Virus record (IMG/VR): IMGVR_UViG_3300027893_000006
Location: 1 to 39,614 of that record
Strand: one strand, 5' to 3'
DNA: 39,614 nt
DNA from: a virus
Below, in pieces: positions 1 through 7,659 of this stretch (the stretch's first letter is position 1; each line of letters starts with the position of its first letter). The notes under the pieces are model-generated. The model saw nothing but the letters and a program-made list of their open reading frames with translations. It was not told the DNA's origin and ran no database searches. The position numbers and the translations under genes are program-made.

Positions 1-102
1 ATATAAATTTAAATAGAAATTAGATTCAGGATCTATGCTTTTCAAAAAATCAGCAGCTTCCTTTGTAGTATCAAATTCTAATATCAATAAATTTTCAAAC
101 AT
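1..102 (-). CDS. Partial hypothetical protein cut by the window edge
   Basis: An open frame starts with ATG at 102 and runs without a stop off the left edge, giving 34 residues that begin MFENLLILEFDTTKEAADFL. The start has no clear Shine-Dalgarno sequence, only an A/T-rich upstream stretch, as for several neighbours. The beta-strand-then-helix pattern looks like real protein, but no family is recognised. It would be the next gene downstream of the deacetylase on the same strand, after a 90-base AT-rich gap. Confidence 0.5.
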   Translation of the reverse strand, partial: MFENLLILEFDTTKEAADFLKSIDPESNFYLNLY

Positions 103-192
103 TTTATTTACTAAAAAGATCAATAATAAAACTTTTTATTAATTGATAAATAATACTAAAAATATCATACCATTTGAAATCAGGAAAGCCGG

Positions 193-813
193 TCATTTTT
201 CTTCTTTCAACAAATACAAATTACATTGTTCAATTGGATCTTTAGACCAAGTCCAAGAATTATATTTATCATAAATTGCTTTACAACGATTATAGAAATC
301 CATATCTAACTGTACTAATCCTTTCCAATTTTTATAATATGCTTGCTCAATTATATCTGGAATTTCTTTGCTGCTTCTATGATTACTCTCTTGACAAATA
401 TCTGTTATTAACAGATTTTTTACTAAATCATTTTGGCTTACAAGTTCAAACAGTAATCTATGTGAACCATGTCCATATTCACCTGCAGGATTATGTGTGA
501 AAATATAATCTGGTTTTATATTCTTTATTACAGCTTCAAAAGATAATTCTATTCTTTTTATTGCATCTTTTAAAAGATTTGGGCGACGTGTTGATAAACT
601 ATAAAAATTATTATTTTCAGATAAACATCTTACAAGATTTATGTTTTCTTGTTGACAAATTTTTTGTAATGCCTGTCGTCGTTGCGGTCCTCGCCGCACA
701 TAATCATCACATAAAATTATTAAATATTTTTCAATGTTTCCATTTTGAAAAATTGGATATCCCCAAAGAATTTCGTCATCAGGATGGCAAAATATTCCTA
801 ATACTTTATCCAT
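193..813 (-). CDS. PIG-L/LmbE-family deacetylase
   Basis: This 206-residue protein is a probable zinc-dependent N-deacetylase of the PIG-L/LmbE family, which removes acetyl groups from N-acetylglucosamine-type sugars. The signature HPDDE is at residues 10-14, and a second metal/catalytic block runs from about T106 to H118 (THNPAGEYGHGSH). The length is typical. I chose the ATG at 813 because GGAAG lies about 7 bases upstream; an upstream TTG at 834 is less likely. The gene overlaps the FkbM methyltransferase by 8 bases and sits at the end of a run of glycosyltransferase genes, which suggests it edits a sugar those enzymes attach. The substrate (surface glycan, virion glycan or sugar on DNA) is unknown. 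Confidence 0.85.
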   Translation of the reverse strand: MDKVLGIFCHPDDEILWGYPIFQNGNIEKYLIILCDDYVRRGPQRRQALQKICQQENINLVRCLSENNNFYSLSTRRPNLLKDAIKRIELSFEAVIKNIKPDYIFTHNPAGEYGHGSHRLLFELVSQNDLVKNLLITDICQESNHRSSKEIPDIIEQAYYKNWKGLVQLDMDFYNRCKAIYDKYNSWTWSKDPIEQCNLYLLKEEK

Positions 814-1489
814 TTTTATTCTTCCAAACACCAATTATTTCAGTTTCTTTATAACCAAGAACTTTTAAAAGAGAAATGATCTGAGAGTTATTATCTTTTC
901 TTTTATTTCTATTTCCATCTGGTATTAATTCAACATATAAAGCTGGTTTATGCTTTCTTAAAGTTTTTATTGAACCTTGTAATGCTTCATATTCCATTTC
1001 CTCTACATCATATTTTATAAATGATACCAAGCTTTTTTCGTTTTCTAATAACTTATCTAATGTAATAGTTTCGATTGTTCCTAATTCTGATTGAATTAAA
1101 TAAGTAGCTCCACTATTTGTATTCAATCTTTCTCTTGTATGATCTATAACTAATCTATCTGAATTATTATTTGACAATGCTTTCTTAATAAGCTGACAAT
1201 TAGATAAGTTATTTAATTTTAAATTAATTTGTAAAAGATCATAATTTTGTTTAATTGGTTCTATTGCTATAACTTTTTTAGCTTTCTTTGCAAATTGAAT
1301 TGTATGGCAACCAACATGAGCTCCAGCATCAATTACAATAGAATTGCTACTAACAAAATTTAACATATATCTTATTCTGTCTATGTCCCATAATCTCTTT
1401 GTCTCAATCATTTTTGCATAAATAAAATCATTAGGATTAGGAATATAGAATAAAATATCGTCTATTTTAATTAGCTTCTTGTCGTCCAT
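806..1489 (-). CDS. FkbM-family SAM-dependent methyltransferase
   Basis: The protein (about 227 residues from the ATG at 1489) has the class I SAM-binding fold. Motif I is IVIDAGAHVGCH at 51-62, an acidic ribose-binding strand is IAIEP at 74-78, and the FkbM-type KYDVEEMEYEAL is at about 159-170. FkbM enzymes are usually O-methyltransferases acting on sugars or natural products. An upstream TTG at 1501 is in frame but has no better ribosome binding site. The gene overlaps its glycosyltransferase neighbour upstream and the deacetylase downstream, so the three are probably translated together. A sugar substrate is an inference from this context. Confidence 0.85.
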   Translation of the reverse strand: MDDKKLIKIDDILFYIPNPNDFIYAKMIETKRLWDIDRIRYMLNFVSSNSIVIDAGAHVGCHTIQFAKKAKKVIAIEPIKQNYDLLQINLKLNNLSNCQLIKKALSNNNSDRLVIDHTRERLNTNSGATYLIQSELGTIETITLDKLLENEKSLVSFIKYDVEEMEYEALQGSIKTLRKHKPALYVELIPDGNRNKRKDNNSQIISLLKVLGYKETEIIGVWKNKNG

Positions 1490-2204
1490 CACTTTTACCA
1501 ATCCAACTTAGATTTGGGCATTTATCTACTTTTGGCAATCCAAGTTCTTCTAAAAATTTATTATAATTATTAAACCTATTTCCAATATGGGCTGACCAAA
1601 TATGCGAATCTTTTCTAAAAGAACCATCTACATAATCATGTGGAATTTCTTCAAAATTTATCACTCCTCTAAATTCTTTCCAAGCCTTAAATAATTGTCG
1701 TTGATCGTCTCTATAATTTATAATTCCATTATCCCACATTTTATTATAAAATAGTAAAAATAAATTTATAGCAATTTGATTACATCGAAACATAATAATT
1801 CCATTTTGTATTTCCTTCATATCTAAATGCTCTTTATCAAATTTTAATAATATATCATTATCTTGTATAAGAGCATATAAATCATTTAATGATTTACGAA
1901 ACAACATATCAACATCTGTCACAATACAAATTTCATTTGTATTTTGAAATTTTTCAAAAACTTCAAGTAAAACATGAGATATTCTACACTGCATATATTG
2001 CCGATAGCGAATTGTTTTTGGTACTTCAATTTTATGATTTGTAATATTAACTAACATATTACAATCTTTTAATTCTTTTATTTCATTTTTCGATAAATTT
2101 ACAGAAGATATATAAATCTTTTCATTAGGATTGGTTAAAGCTGCTGACAAACAATACAACTTTCCCCAGGGTAAATAATTTCTATCTAATGAGGTGCAAA
2201 GCAT
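1467..2204 (-). CDS. GT-A-type glycosyltransferase with DVD motif
   Basis: A 245-residue protein with the look of a nucleotide-diphospho-sugar transferase: an N-terminal alpha/beta half, then a metal-binding DxD (D97-V-D99) in ICIVTDVDMLF, then a GIIMF strand followed by a helix, and a late HDYVDGSF/HIW segment as in GT8-like enzymes. It starts with ATG at 2204, sharing bases with the stop of the upstream gene (TAATG), which supports this start and translational coupling. It is one of three glycosyltransferases in 1.4-5.5 kb. Donor and acceptor cannot be told from sequence. Confidence 0.7.
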   Translation of the reverse strand: MLCTSLDRNYLPWGKLYCLSAALTNPNEKIYISSVNLSKNEIKELKDCNMLVNITNHKIEVPKTIRYRQYMQCRISHVLLEVFEKFQNTNEICIVTDVDMLFRKSLNDLYALIQDNDILLKFDKEHLDMKEIQNGIIMFRCNQIAINLFLLFYNKMWDNGIINYRDDQRQLFKAWKEFRGVINFEEIPHDYVDGSFRKDSHIWSAHIGNRFNNYNKFLEELGLPKVDKCPNLSWIGKSDGRQEAN

Positions 2205-3277
2205 TAATTCATCTCCAATATTGGAATATTATTTTTTGGTGAAACTACAAAACGATACATTGATTGACAACTTTTAATTTTTTCTTCTGGAATAGTGCTT
2301 AAATAAGCAATAGAATCTTTTGGAAAATTTATATTTTGAATTGGAGATAAAGAATAGATTATTTTGTTTTCTAATAAAATTTTTCTAACTTCATTATAAT
2401 ACGTTCTCCAAATTCCTTTTCTAACTACATCAAACCATTCATTTTCTTCTTTTGGTTTTATTCGTACTGCATTAAAAAGACCATTCCATAAATAATTCAT
2501 TTGAGATGAAGGAATAAAAAACTGTAAAAAATTATCAAAATCTACAAGCGTTTCACTATGTTTTATTATATAAATTATTGATTTAGCATAAAGTAATTGT
2601 TTTAAAGACATATCAAATAAAATAATATTTCTTTTCCCTATCTCAGCAATAGCATTTAAAAACATCAATCCACCAACTACTGAATATAATGGATATTGAT
2701 TTTTTCTTAACAAATTCCTATCTTTTAAATTTATTAAATACCCAGAATCATTTTGCTTTTCGCTGGATACTCGATATATTTCTTCGTTTTCAAAAGGCAA
2801 ATTTCTATACCGAACTGCTTCATAAAATTCTAAATTTGTTTTATCCAATACATTAATAGATTCATCAAAATTTGATAATACAGTTATTACAAATAATGTA
2901 TTTCGCCCATCAATATTAATTTCTGTAACTGGATATGGAATTATTTTAAGAAATCTTTTTAATGCTTCATAAGAAGCATAATTTACGTTATTAAAATCTT
3001 CACTATAAGGGTTATGCTCAAGTATCAAAATTCGCAAAGTGTTTTTCATTGCTCGTAATAAACAATCTTTCATATCTTCCCAAGATACACCTTCACCAAG
3101 CAATATATGAAAAATTCTATTAACAAAAAATTTTTCATTTAAAGTACCAACACAAATATTATTTGGTCTTAATTCTCTAAATCCCCAATTCGGCTTATGA
3201 GTGATTTCTTGAATACTTCCAGCGAACAAATTATTTTGAACAGCAATCAACGCTCGTTTATGTGCACCTCGTTTCAT
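2204..3277 (-). CDS. Hypothetical protein in the glycosylation cluster, weakly methyltransferase-like
   Basis: A 357-residue protein I do not recognise. Two parts have a Rossmann-like pattern: residues about 80-135 (TLRILILEHNPYS, then NTLFVITVLSNFD) and about 200-235 (YSVVGGLMFLNAIAEIGKRNIILFDMS). The second resembles a motif I plus acidic-strand pair as in SAM-binding proteins, but the usual GxGxG is absent. No signal peptide or membrane segment is evident. It overlaps the upstream glycosyltransferase by ATGA and the downstream one by TAATG, so it belongs to the same co-translated set. A role in sugar or acceptor modification is only a contextual guess. Confidence 0.6.
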   Translation of the reverse strand: MKRGAHKRALIAVQNNLFAGSIQEITHKPNWGFRELRPNNICVGTLNEKFFVNRIFHILLGEGVSWEDMKDCLLRAMKNTLRILILEHNPYSEDFNNVNYASYEALKRFLKIIPYPVTEINIDGRNTLFVITVLSNFDESINVLDKTNLEFYEAVRYRNLPFENEEIYRVSSEKQNDSGYLINLKDRNLLRKNQYPLYSVVGGLMFLNAIAEIGKRNIILFDMSLKQLLYAKSIIYIIKHSETLVDFDNFLQFFIPSSQMNYLWNGLFNAVRIKPKEENEWFDVVRKGIWRTYYNEVRKILLENKIIYSLSPIQNINFPKDSIAYLSTIPEEKIKSCQSMYRFVVSPKNNIPILEMN

Positions 3278-4032
3278 AATTTTATGTCACTTTCAAAAAC
3301 TTCTCTAACTTTTTCGTGACCTAAATGCAACATCATAGGTTCTATTGCAATTTCTCTTCCTTTTAATTGTTTTGTATAATTTTTTATATATTCCGCATTG
3401 CTTCCACAAACGCACCATTGTTCAGGTAAATAAACTGGAGTAAAAGCAGTTTTCCAACTTGCTTTCCATATAGCAAGAGTTCCTCGACAAGTGTTGAATC
3501 GTAATTCATTTTTTAACTGTTCAAGAAAAATATTACATCCATTTATTTTCGGAACAACAAAGAACGGTGAAAAATTACATGCAGAAACATATTGAGGCCA
3601 ATCTCTTATTTCAGTTAAATCAAAACTGGTAACGTCTGTTCCCATTGCATTATATTTTACATATATTCTTGGATTTAATGGCAAAGCAGCACCAAATTTT
3701 TCAGCAATATCAAAACCATCTACAAAATTCTCATTTGCAATATACATATCATCATCAAGAAGACATGCTGATTTATAACCATAATCTAAAGCATAGAGAA
3801 TCTTATAATAATTTGAATTACGAATATCTGCTCGTGGAGTTTCGATTGGCCAAATCCTATCTACATAATCTCTAAAGAGATTATTAAATTGATGTAAGGA
3901 ACCAAGATTAGAATCTTCAGTTGTTATTATATGAATTCTATAATCAAAAGAAGAATATTTTCTAATATTTCGTACCAATCGTTGAACTTGTTCTTGCCTA
4001 TTACCGAAAGATGCAATTATAAAAGCTCTCAT
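3274..4032 (-). CDS. Glycosyltransferase with DDD motif
   Basis: A 252-residue GT-A-like protein. It opens with the typical first strand MRAFIIASFGNRQEQV, has a second strand IHIITTED at 33-40, and a metal-binding DDD at 93-95 in ACLLDDDMYI. The middle part (ALPLNPRIYVKYN, then a CRGTLAIWKASW segment) may hold acceptor-binding residues. It starts at ATG 4032 and overlaps the upstream two-domain transferase by 4 bases and the downstream gene by ATGA. The family is clear; donor and acceptor are not. Confidence 0.75.
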   Translation of the reverse strand: MRAFIIASFGNRQEQVQRLVRNIRKYSSFDYRIHIITTEDSNLGSLHQFNNLFRDYVDRIWPIETPRADIRNSNYYKILYALDYGYKSACLLDDDMYIANENFVDGFDIAEKFGAALPLNPRIYVKYNAMGTDVTSFDLTEIRDWPQYVSACNFSPFFVVPKINGCNIFLEQLKNELRFNTCRGTLAIWKASWKTAFTPVYLPEQWCVCGSNAEYIKNYTKQLKGREIAIEPMMLHLGHEKVREVFESDIKL

Positions 4033-5498
4033 TTTAACATTCCCTCAAAAAGAAGTTCTTTAAGTCTTGATTTAAGATGTAAAACAGAAACGCTTTTATT
4101 TTTATATGCTTCTATCAACTTTTGTTTTCCAGACCAAGTATGAATACCATCAGAATGCGGGCAATAGTTATATTCCGGACCAATATCAACTATCTTAATT
4201 CCAAAATTTTCTTCAATTTGTTCTTTTAATCCAAAAGCAACACACATCATATCTTGACCAATAGACCAATTATTCCCTGAATGTTTGAATAATTCTTGCC
4301 ATTGAATAAGTTCGGGCCAAGTTCGCTTAAAAATTTGCGACATTAGAAAATCTAAAAAATAATTAAGTTTTTTAGAAGTTTTAAACATTACCATCCCTTG
4401 ATTTATAGGATAATGATATTTTTCTGGCCGAGTTGTAACTGCAATATCAAAATCAAATTTATCAAAAGCAGTAAAAGGATCTTTAAGATAATATAAATCA
4501 GCATCAGCAGAAATAACTTTTGAATCCTCTGGTAATCCTTTTATAAATCTAAATTGAGTTATGATCTTTGAACCAGCTATTCCTATTTCAGCTTCTTCTG
4601 GAATTACATATTGCGTTAAGACATTATAACGCCGAGGCGTCAATTGACTATAACCCTTAACACGATTGCTGAATACAATTTTATTGCAACTTGTTGCATT
4701 TTCTATTGTAACTTTATCTAAAGTATCTAAACTTTTTCTCAATAATCGTTCATCAAAATCATAATCAGTAATTAAACAATATCCATTATTTTTATTACAA
4801 AACAAAAGTGGAAGAAGTTGTTCTTTTAGTATTCTATCTTTTATTCGTTGCAAATTTTTATTTCTCTTTGTTGCATCATAAACAGTATCACCTGGAGTTT
4901 TTAATGGGACTATCCAACCATAAGATCTTTGCGGAGAAATTATAGGGATGTTTTGTTTTTTACAAAATATAGAAAACCATAAATCTCTACAAAATGGAAT
5001 AGGAAAATCTTGCAATGTGGGTAAAATATTAAAAGTAGAAGAATGAAAAGCAGTTGTACCAACTCCAGCCATCTCTACATATATATCTCTTTCTAATCTA
5101 TCAGAAAAACCATAAGTAGATCGGCAACTGAGATAATCTTTTACTGGTTGCACAATATTTGATCCATGAACAGATATCACAGCTTTCCGTTCGTGTCTTT
5201 CAATACACTCTATTAACTTGTCAATATAATTCTTTGGATAATAAAGATCGTCATCACAGATAAAATAATAAGCGTCTTGCCAAACTTGATTCCAAATGCT
5301 ATCATGAGCATTTTTATTAGTTAAATTACAATAAGCAAATATTTTATTTCTATATAACCATTTAGGAACTTGCTCATAGTAATTCAAAATTAAATGAATT
5401 TCATCTACTTGCTCATACAAAGAATTAATTACAATCTTCAATTGTTGCTCACGTTCTTTAACGGAAGCAATAAGAACGATTACCTTTTCATCTTGCAT
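4029..5498 (-). CDS. Two-domain glycosyltransferase
   Basis: A 489-residue protein that appears to carry two transferase domains. The first (about 1-230) begins KVIVLIASVKEREQQLKIV and has a DDD at 82-84 in FICDDDLYYP, as in GT2-type enzymes. The second (about 235-489) begins LITDYDFDERLLRKSLDTL and has DAD at 332-334 (VISADADLYYLKDPF) and INQGMVMFK at 365-373, like GT8-type enzymes. It therefore may add two sugars in sequence. The start at 5498 follows GAAAGG at a usable spacing. It heads the downstream glycosylation run after a 180-base gap. Confidence 0.78.
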   Translation of the reverse strand: MQDEKVIVLIASVKEREQQLKIVINSLYEQVDEIHLILNYYEQVPKWLYRNKIFAYCNLTNKNAHDSIWNQVWQDAYYFICDDDLYYPKNYIDKLIECIERHERKAVISVHGSNIVQPVKDYLSCRSTYGFSDRLERDIYVEMAGVGTTAFHSSTFNILPTLQDFPIPFCRDLWFSIFCKKQNIPIISPQRSYGWIVPLKTPGDTVYDATKRNKNLQRIKDRILKEQLLPLLFCNKNNGYCLITDYDFDERLLRKSLDTLDKVTIENATSCNKIVFSNRVKGYSQLTPRRYNVLTQYVIPEEAEIGIAGSKIITQFRFIKGLPEDSKVISADADLYYLKDPFTAFDKFDFDIAVTTRPEKYHYPINQGMVMFKTSKKLNYFLDFLMSQIFKRTWPELIQWQELFKHSGNNWSIGQDMMCVAFGLKEQIEENFGIKIVDIGPEYNYCPHSDGIHTWSGKQKLIEAYKNKSVSVLHLKSRLKELLFEGMLK

Positions 5499-5679
5499 CG
5501 CATCGCCTTTCTTGAAAAGAAATCTTATTTAATTTTATAATAACAAGAGGAGCCTTGAACAAATGATGTCTCTTTATTTAAGTTTATAATTTATTATGAG
5601 CTAAAGCTCTTAGACTATTTGCTAAGACTCCAATTTATAATAAACGACCAGGAAGTCCTCTATTCCCAATATCTTTATA
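5499..5679. other. Gap with weak hairpins upstream of the glycosylation cluster
   Basis: This 181-base gap separates the small membrane genes from the glycosyltransferase run. On the minus strand it holds short potential stems (CTTAG/CTAAG and GAGC/GCTC). Only the ribosome binding site just before 5498 is convincing. A late promoter or a weak terminator could lie here, but none can be named. Confidence 0.3.
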
Positions 5680-5778
5680 TTACATCTTTGTTACTTTATC
5701 TGTTAATTTTTGAATTAACATCTTAATAACAGGATAAAGAATAAACCCAACAAATACACCAATTAAAAATAAATGCAT
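5680..5778 (-). CDS. Small single-pass membrane protein, 32 aa
   Basis: A short gene encoding 32 residues: MHLFLIGVFVGFILYPVIKM, then a polar tail with LTDKVTKM. Residues 2-18 form one strongly hydrophobic helix and the tail is basic and polar. The start is well supported by GAGGAG six bases upstream of the ATG. The upstream membrane-protein gene stops at 5789, eleven bases before this start. Small single-helix proteins beside other membrane genes in phages can be holin, antiholin or envelope-modifying factors, but nothing here decides the function. Confidence 0.65.
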   Translation of the reverse strand: MHLFLIGVFVGFILYPVIKMLIQKLTDKVTKM

Positions 5779-5788
5779 CTTGTTCTCC

Positions 5789-6349
5789 TCAAATAAGATT
5801 TTTTAATTTCAAATTACTTTTTACTTTCTGCACAAGTTTCCGTGTTGATTTTGATTGATCTGTTAATGCTGCTTTTATCATAGGTTGAGAAACTGTATTT
5901 CCGTTTTCTTTTGCTATATCTTTTATCTTTTCAACATTACAAATAATATCTTTAAATGCTTTATTTTTTACAAGAATACTGATTCCAACAGCAGCACAAC
6001 TTCCAATTAATCCACAAATAGCCATCCAAGTCGCAAATCTTGCAACAGCAAGAGCCATAAATAAAGAGATACAACTTGCACCTATTGCTGGAAGTCCCAT
6101 CTTAGAACCATTAAGAAAAGCAAAAAATCCTGTTGCTATTCCAAGAATAGAAAAAGTTATAAGCCAATTACTTTTCTTTACTGCATCCCAAAGTTGATCA
6201 GTAGGTGTTGAAGAAGGATTTGTTTGAATCGGCTTATTATTCCACATTGGAATAGATTTACATCCAGAAATCAAAACAAATATTAATAAACTAATTAAGA
6301 TACAAATAATAAATGCTAATAAATTATTATTTAAATTTTCTTTAAACAT
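5789..6349 (-). CDS. Multi-pass membrane protein with lipobox-like N-terminus
   Basis: A 186-residue membrane protein. Residues 10-29 are hydrophobic and end in VLISGC, a lipobox with C30 as the candidate lipidated cysteine. A short polar linker rich in Pro, Ser and Thr follows. Residues about 63-128 are almost continuously hydrophobic, enough for two or three membrane helices (LITFSILGIATGFFAFLNG, then GLPAIGASCISLFMALAVA, then an ICGLIGSCAAVGISILV segment). The C-terminal 55 residues are polar and basic. A lipobox ahead of multi-pass helices is unusual. It could be a lysis-cassette protein (holin or spanin relative), but no known family is recognised. Confidence 0.7.
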   Translation of the reverse strand: MFKENLNNNLLAFIICILISLLIFVLISGCKSIPMWNNKPIQTNPSSTPTDQLWDAVKKSNWLITFSILGIATGFFAFLNGSKMGLPAIGASCISLFMALAVARFATWMAICGLIGSCAAVGISILVKNKAFKDIICNVEKIKDIAKENGNTVSQPMIKAALTDQSKSTRKLVQKVKSNLKLKNLI

Positions 6350-6456
6350 CGCTCGCCTCTCAACTTTCTTTTACCTCTTTTTCCTGAAATTTTTCTTTGT
6401 GCAGAACCAATAAAAGGACCAGTTCCATTTCTTCTTTTTCTTTTGTTTACAGCCAT
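6331..6456 (-). CDS. Small, very basic protein, 41 aa
   Basis: A 41-residue protein beginning MAVNKRKRRNGTGPFIGSAQ and continuing with many Lys and Arg residues. The ATG at 6456 has AGGGA about six bases upstream, a good ribosome binding site, and the end overlaps the start of the membrane-protein gene by 19 bases. These points make it a better choice than a longer frame over the same bases, which lacks a binding site and reads as low-complexity lysine. High charge suggests nucleic-acid binding, which is inference only. Confidence 0.65.
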   Translation of the reverse strand: MAVNKRKRRNGTGPFIGSAQRKISGKRGKRKLRGERCLKKI

Positions 6457-6495
6457 CTTTTTCCCTTGATTGTTTTATAAATTTTCTATTATATT

Positions 6496-6615
6496 CTAAA
6501 AGTTTTTCACCCGGATACTTTTCTTTATCTTTTTCTTTGACCATAAATAAGGCATAATCCAAACTAAAGAATAAATAAAAGCGTAAATTAATAAAAATAT
6601 CAATTTAATCATCAT
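6496..6615 (-). CDS. Small membrane protein, 39 aa
   Basis: A 39-residue frame beginning MMIKLIFLLIYAFIYSLVWI, followed by MPYLW and a basic tail (SKKKIKKSIRVKNF). One hydrophobic helix spans about residues 4-25, with a positive C-terminus that would stay inside. It starts within the last codons of the upstream gene (ATGATG at 6615-6610). No good Shine-Dalgarno sequence is seen, so translation would depend on coupling. The hydrophobic-then-basic pattern and tight packing support it, with moderate confidence. Confidence 0.45.
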   Translation of the reverse strand: MMIKLIFLLIYAFIYSLVWIMPYLWSKKKIKKSIRVKNF

Positions 6616-6835
6616 TTAATATTTTCATACCTTCAATAGTTATTTTACTTTTTCCTGCAACTTTAAGTAAACCATCAAATCGATCTTTTGCTTCTTTAGC
6701 TAATTTGGTTGCAGCTTTCTTGGCAGCATTAAGTCTTTTTTCATCATTTAGTATTACATTAGCTTCAGCAAGTGTTCTTGCATCATTATCTGCTTGCCAT
6801 TCAGCTTCTTGTTTTGCTTCTTTAGTTATAGGCAT
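6605..6835 (-). CDS. Hypothetical helical protein, 76 aa
   Basis: A 76-residue, charged and probably all-helical protein (ARTLAEANVILNDEKRLNAA, then KKAATKLAKEAKDRF). No cysteine clusters or membrane segments. Small helical proteins of this type are common near phage packaging genes but their function is unknown. Start at ATG 6835 shares a base with the stop of the upstream gene. Confidence 0.7.
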   Translation of the reverse strand: MPITKEAKQEAEWQADNDARTLAEANVILNDEKRLNAAKKAATKLAKEAKDRFDGLLKVAGKSKITIEGMKILNDD

Positions 6836-7164
6836 TATTTACTTCCTTCAAGCTCTGAATCCAACTCTGTGTTTTTCCAAGTTATATGTGGTTCTTTTGT
6901 TATTTCAATTGCTGCAATCTCAATTCTACAAACACTGATTGTTTTTTCAATAATCATTGGAGTTGCAACAAATCCTTCAATTATTATATTATTTTCATAA
7001 TCTACTTCTGATTCTACAAAAGCTTCTTTTGTTAATATTTCAATTTGTCTTCCATTTTTCAATGTAAAAATAATTCTATAATATTCTTTTAAATCTTGTT
7101 CTTGATTATGCATCGCTTTTTCCTCTTCAAAAGCCATATTTTGTTTTTCTACTTGCCAACTCAT
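6835..7164 (-). CDS. Hypothetical protein, 109 aa
   Basis: An unrecognised 109-residue protein. The N-terminal 27 residues are acidic and helical. The rest looks like a small beta-rich domain (YYRIIFTLKNGRQIEILTKE, then NNIIIEGFVATPMIIEKTIS and an ISVCRIEIAAIEITKEP strand). The region upstream of the ATG is A/T-rich without a strong Shine-Dalgarno sequence. Its neighbours are the short genes just downstream of the terminase. Confidence 0.65.
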   Translation of the reverse strand: MSWQVEKQNMAFEEEKAMHNQEQDLKEYYRIIFTLKNGRQIEILTKEAFVESEVDYENNIIIEGFVATPMIIEKTISVCRIEIAAIEITKEPHITWKNTELDSELEGSK

Positions 7165-7179
7165 ATTTTAATTCCAATC

Positions 7180-7404
7180 TCAATCATTGTTCCGTTTTTC
7201 TATTGGCATTTCACTTCTATTTTTTAATGCTGCTTTTCTCTTTGCTCTACGAGCACGTTCGCGTTGTTTTTTATACCATGACGGACTTTTGCTTCTCGGC
7301 TTTTTATCTCTTCCATCAAGATTCTTGTATATATCTAAATCACCAGATATTTGATAATAATCGTTTTTGTGTTTATCTGGATCATTTCTATAAGTTCTAC
7401 TCAT
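7180..7404 (-). CDS. Small basic protein, 74 aa
   Basis: A 74-residue protein with a polar start (MSRTYRNDPDKHKNDYY) and a strongly basic second half (SWYKKQRERARRAKRKAALK). The basic block would suit binding to nucleic acid or to an acidic partner; no family is recognised. It overlaps the end of the upstream gene by 8 bases. Confidence 0.65.
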   Translation of the reverse strand: MSRTYRNDPDKHKNDYYQISGDLDIYKNLDGRDKKPRSKSPSWYKKQRERARRAKRKAALKNRSEMPIEKRNND

Positions 7405-7636
7405 TTATTCCAAGTTCCTCTTTTATAGCATCAATATTAACTTGCATCATATTAAGATAATTTTGTGCATCATGCAAATCTTTTTTAGCTTTTATAATAT
7501 TATCACGATGACAAGCTCGTTTTACAAATAAATGTACCCACATACCAAGTTCCTGTAAAGAATAAGTTTTCCATATACCTTCTTTATAATCTGCTTGATG
7601 CTCTATAATACTTTCTGGAGTTTTTGGATCTGCCAT
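7397..7636 (-). CDS. Hypothetical helical protein, 79 aa
   Basis: A 79-residue protein beginning MADPKTPESIIEHQADYKEG, with a Trp-containing helix (LQELGMWVHLFVKRA) and a C-terminal coiled-coil-like segment (IKAKKDLHDAQNYLNMMQVN). The spacing in the second half suits a short helix bundle. It lies directly after the terminase large subunit gene, separated by 23 bases. No function can be assigned. Confidence 0.65.
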   Translation of the reverse strand: MADPKTPESIIEHQADYKEGIWKTYSLQELGMWVHLFVKRACHRDNIIKAKKDLHDAQNYLNMMQVNIDAIKEELGINE

Positions 7637-7659
7637 TTTTAATTCTCCTCGTTAAATAA

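Noticed and set aside
6371-6562. 63-residue open frame rich in Lys
   Set aside because: It lacks a ribosome binding site and reads as low-complexity lysine; two overlapping frames (6331-6456 and 6496-6615) have better protein character, and the first has a good binding site.
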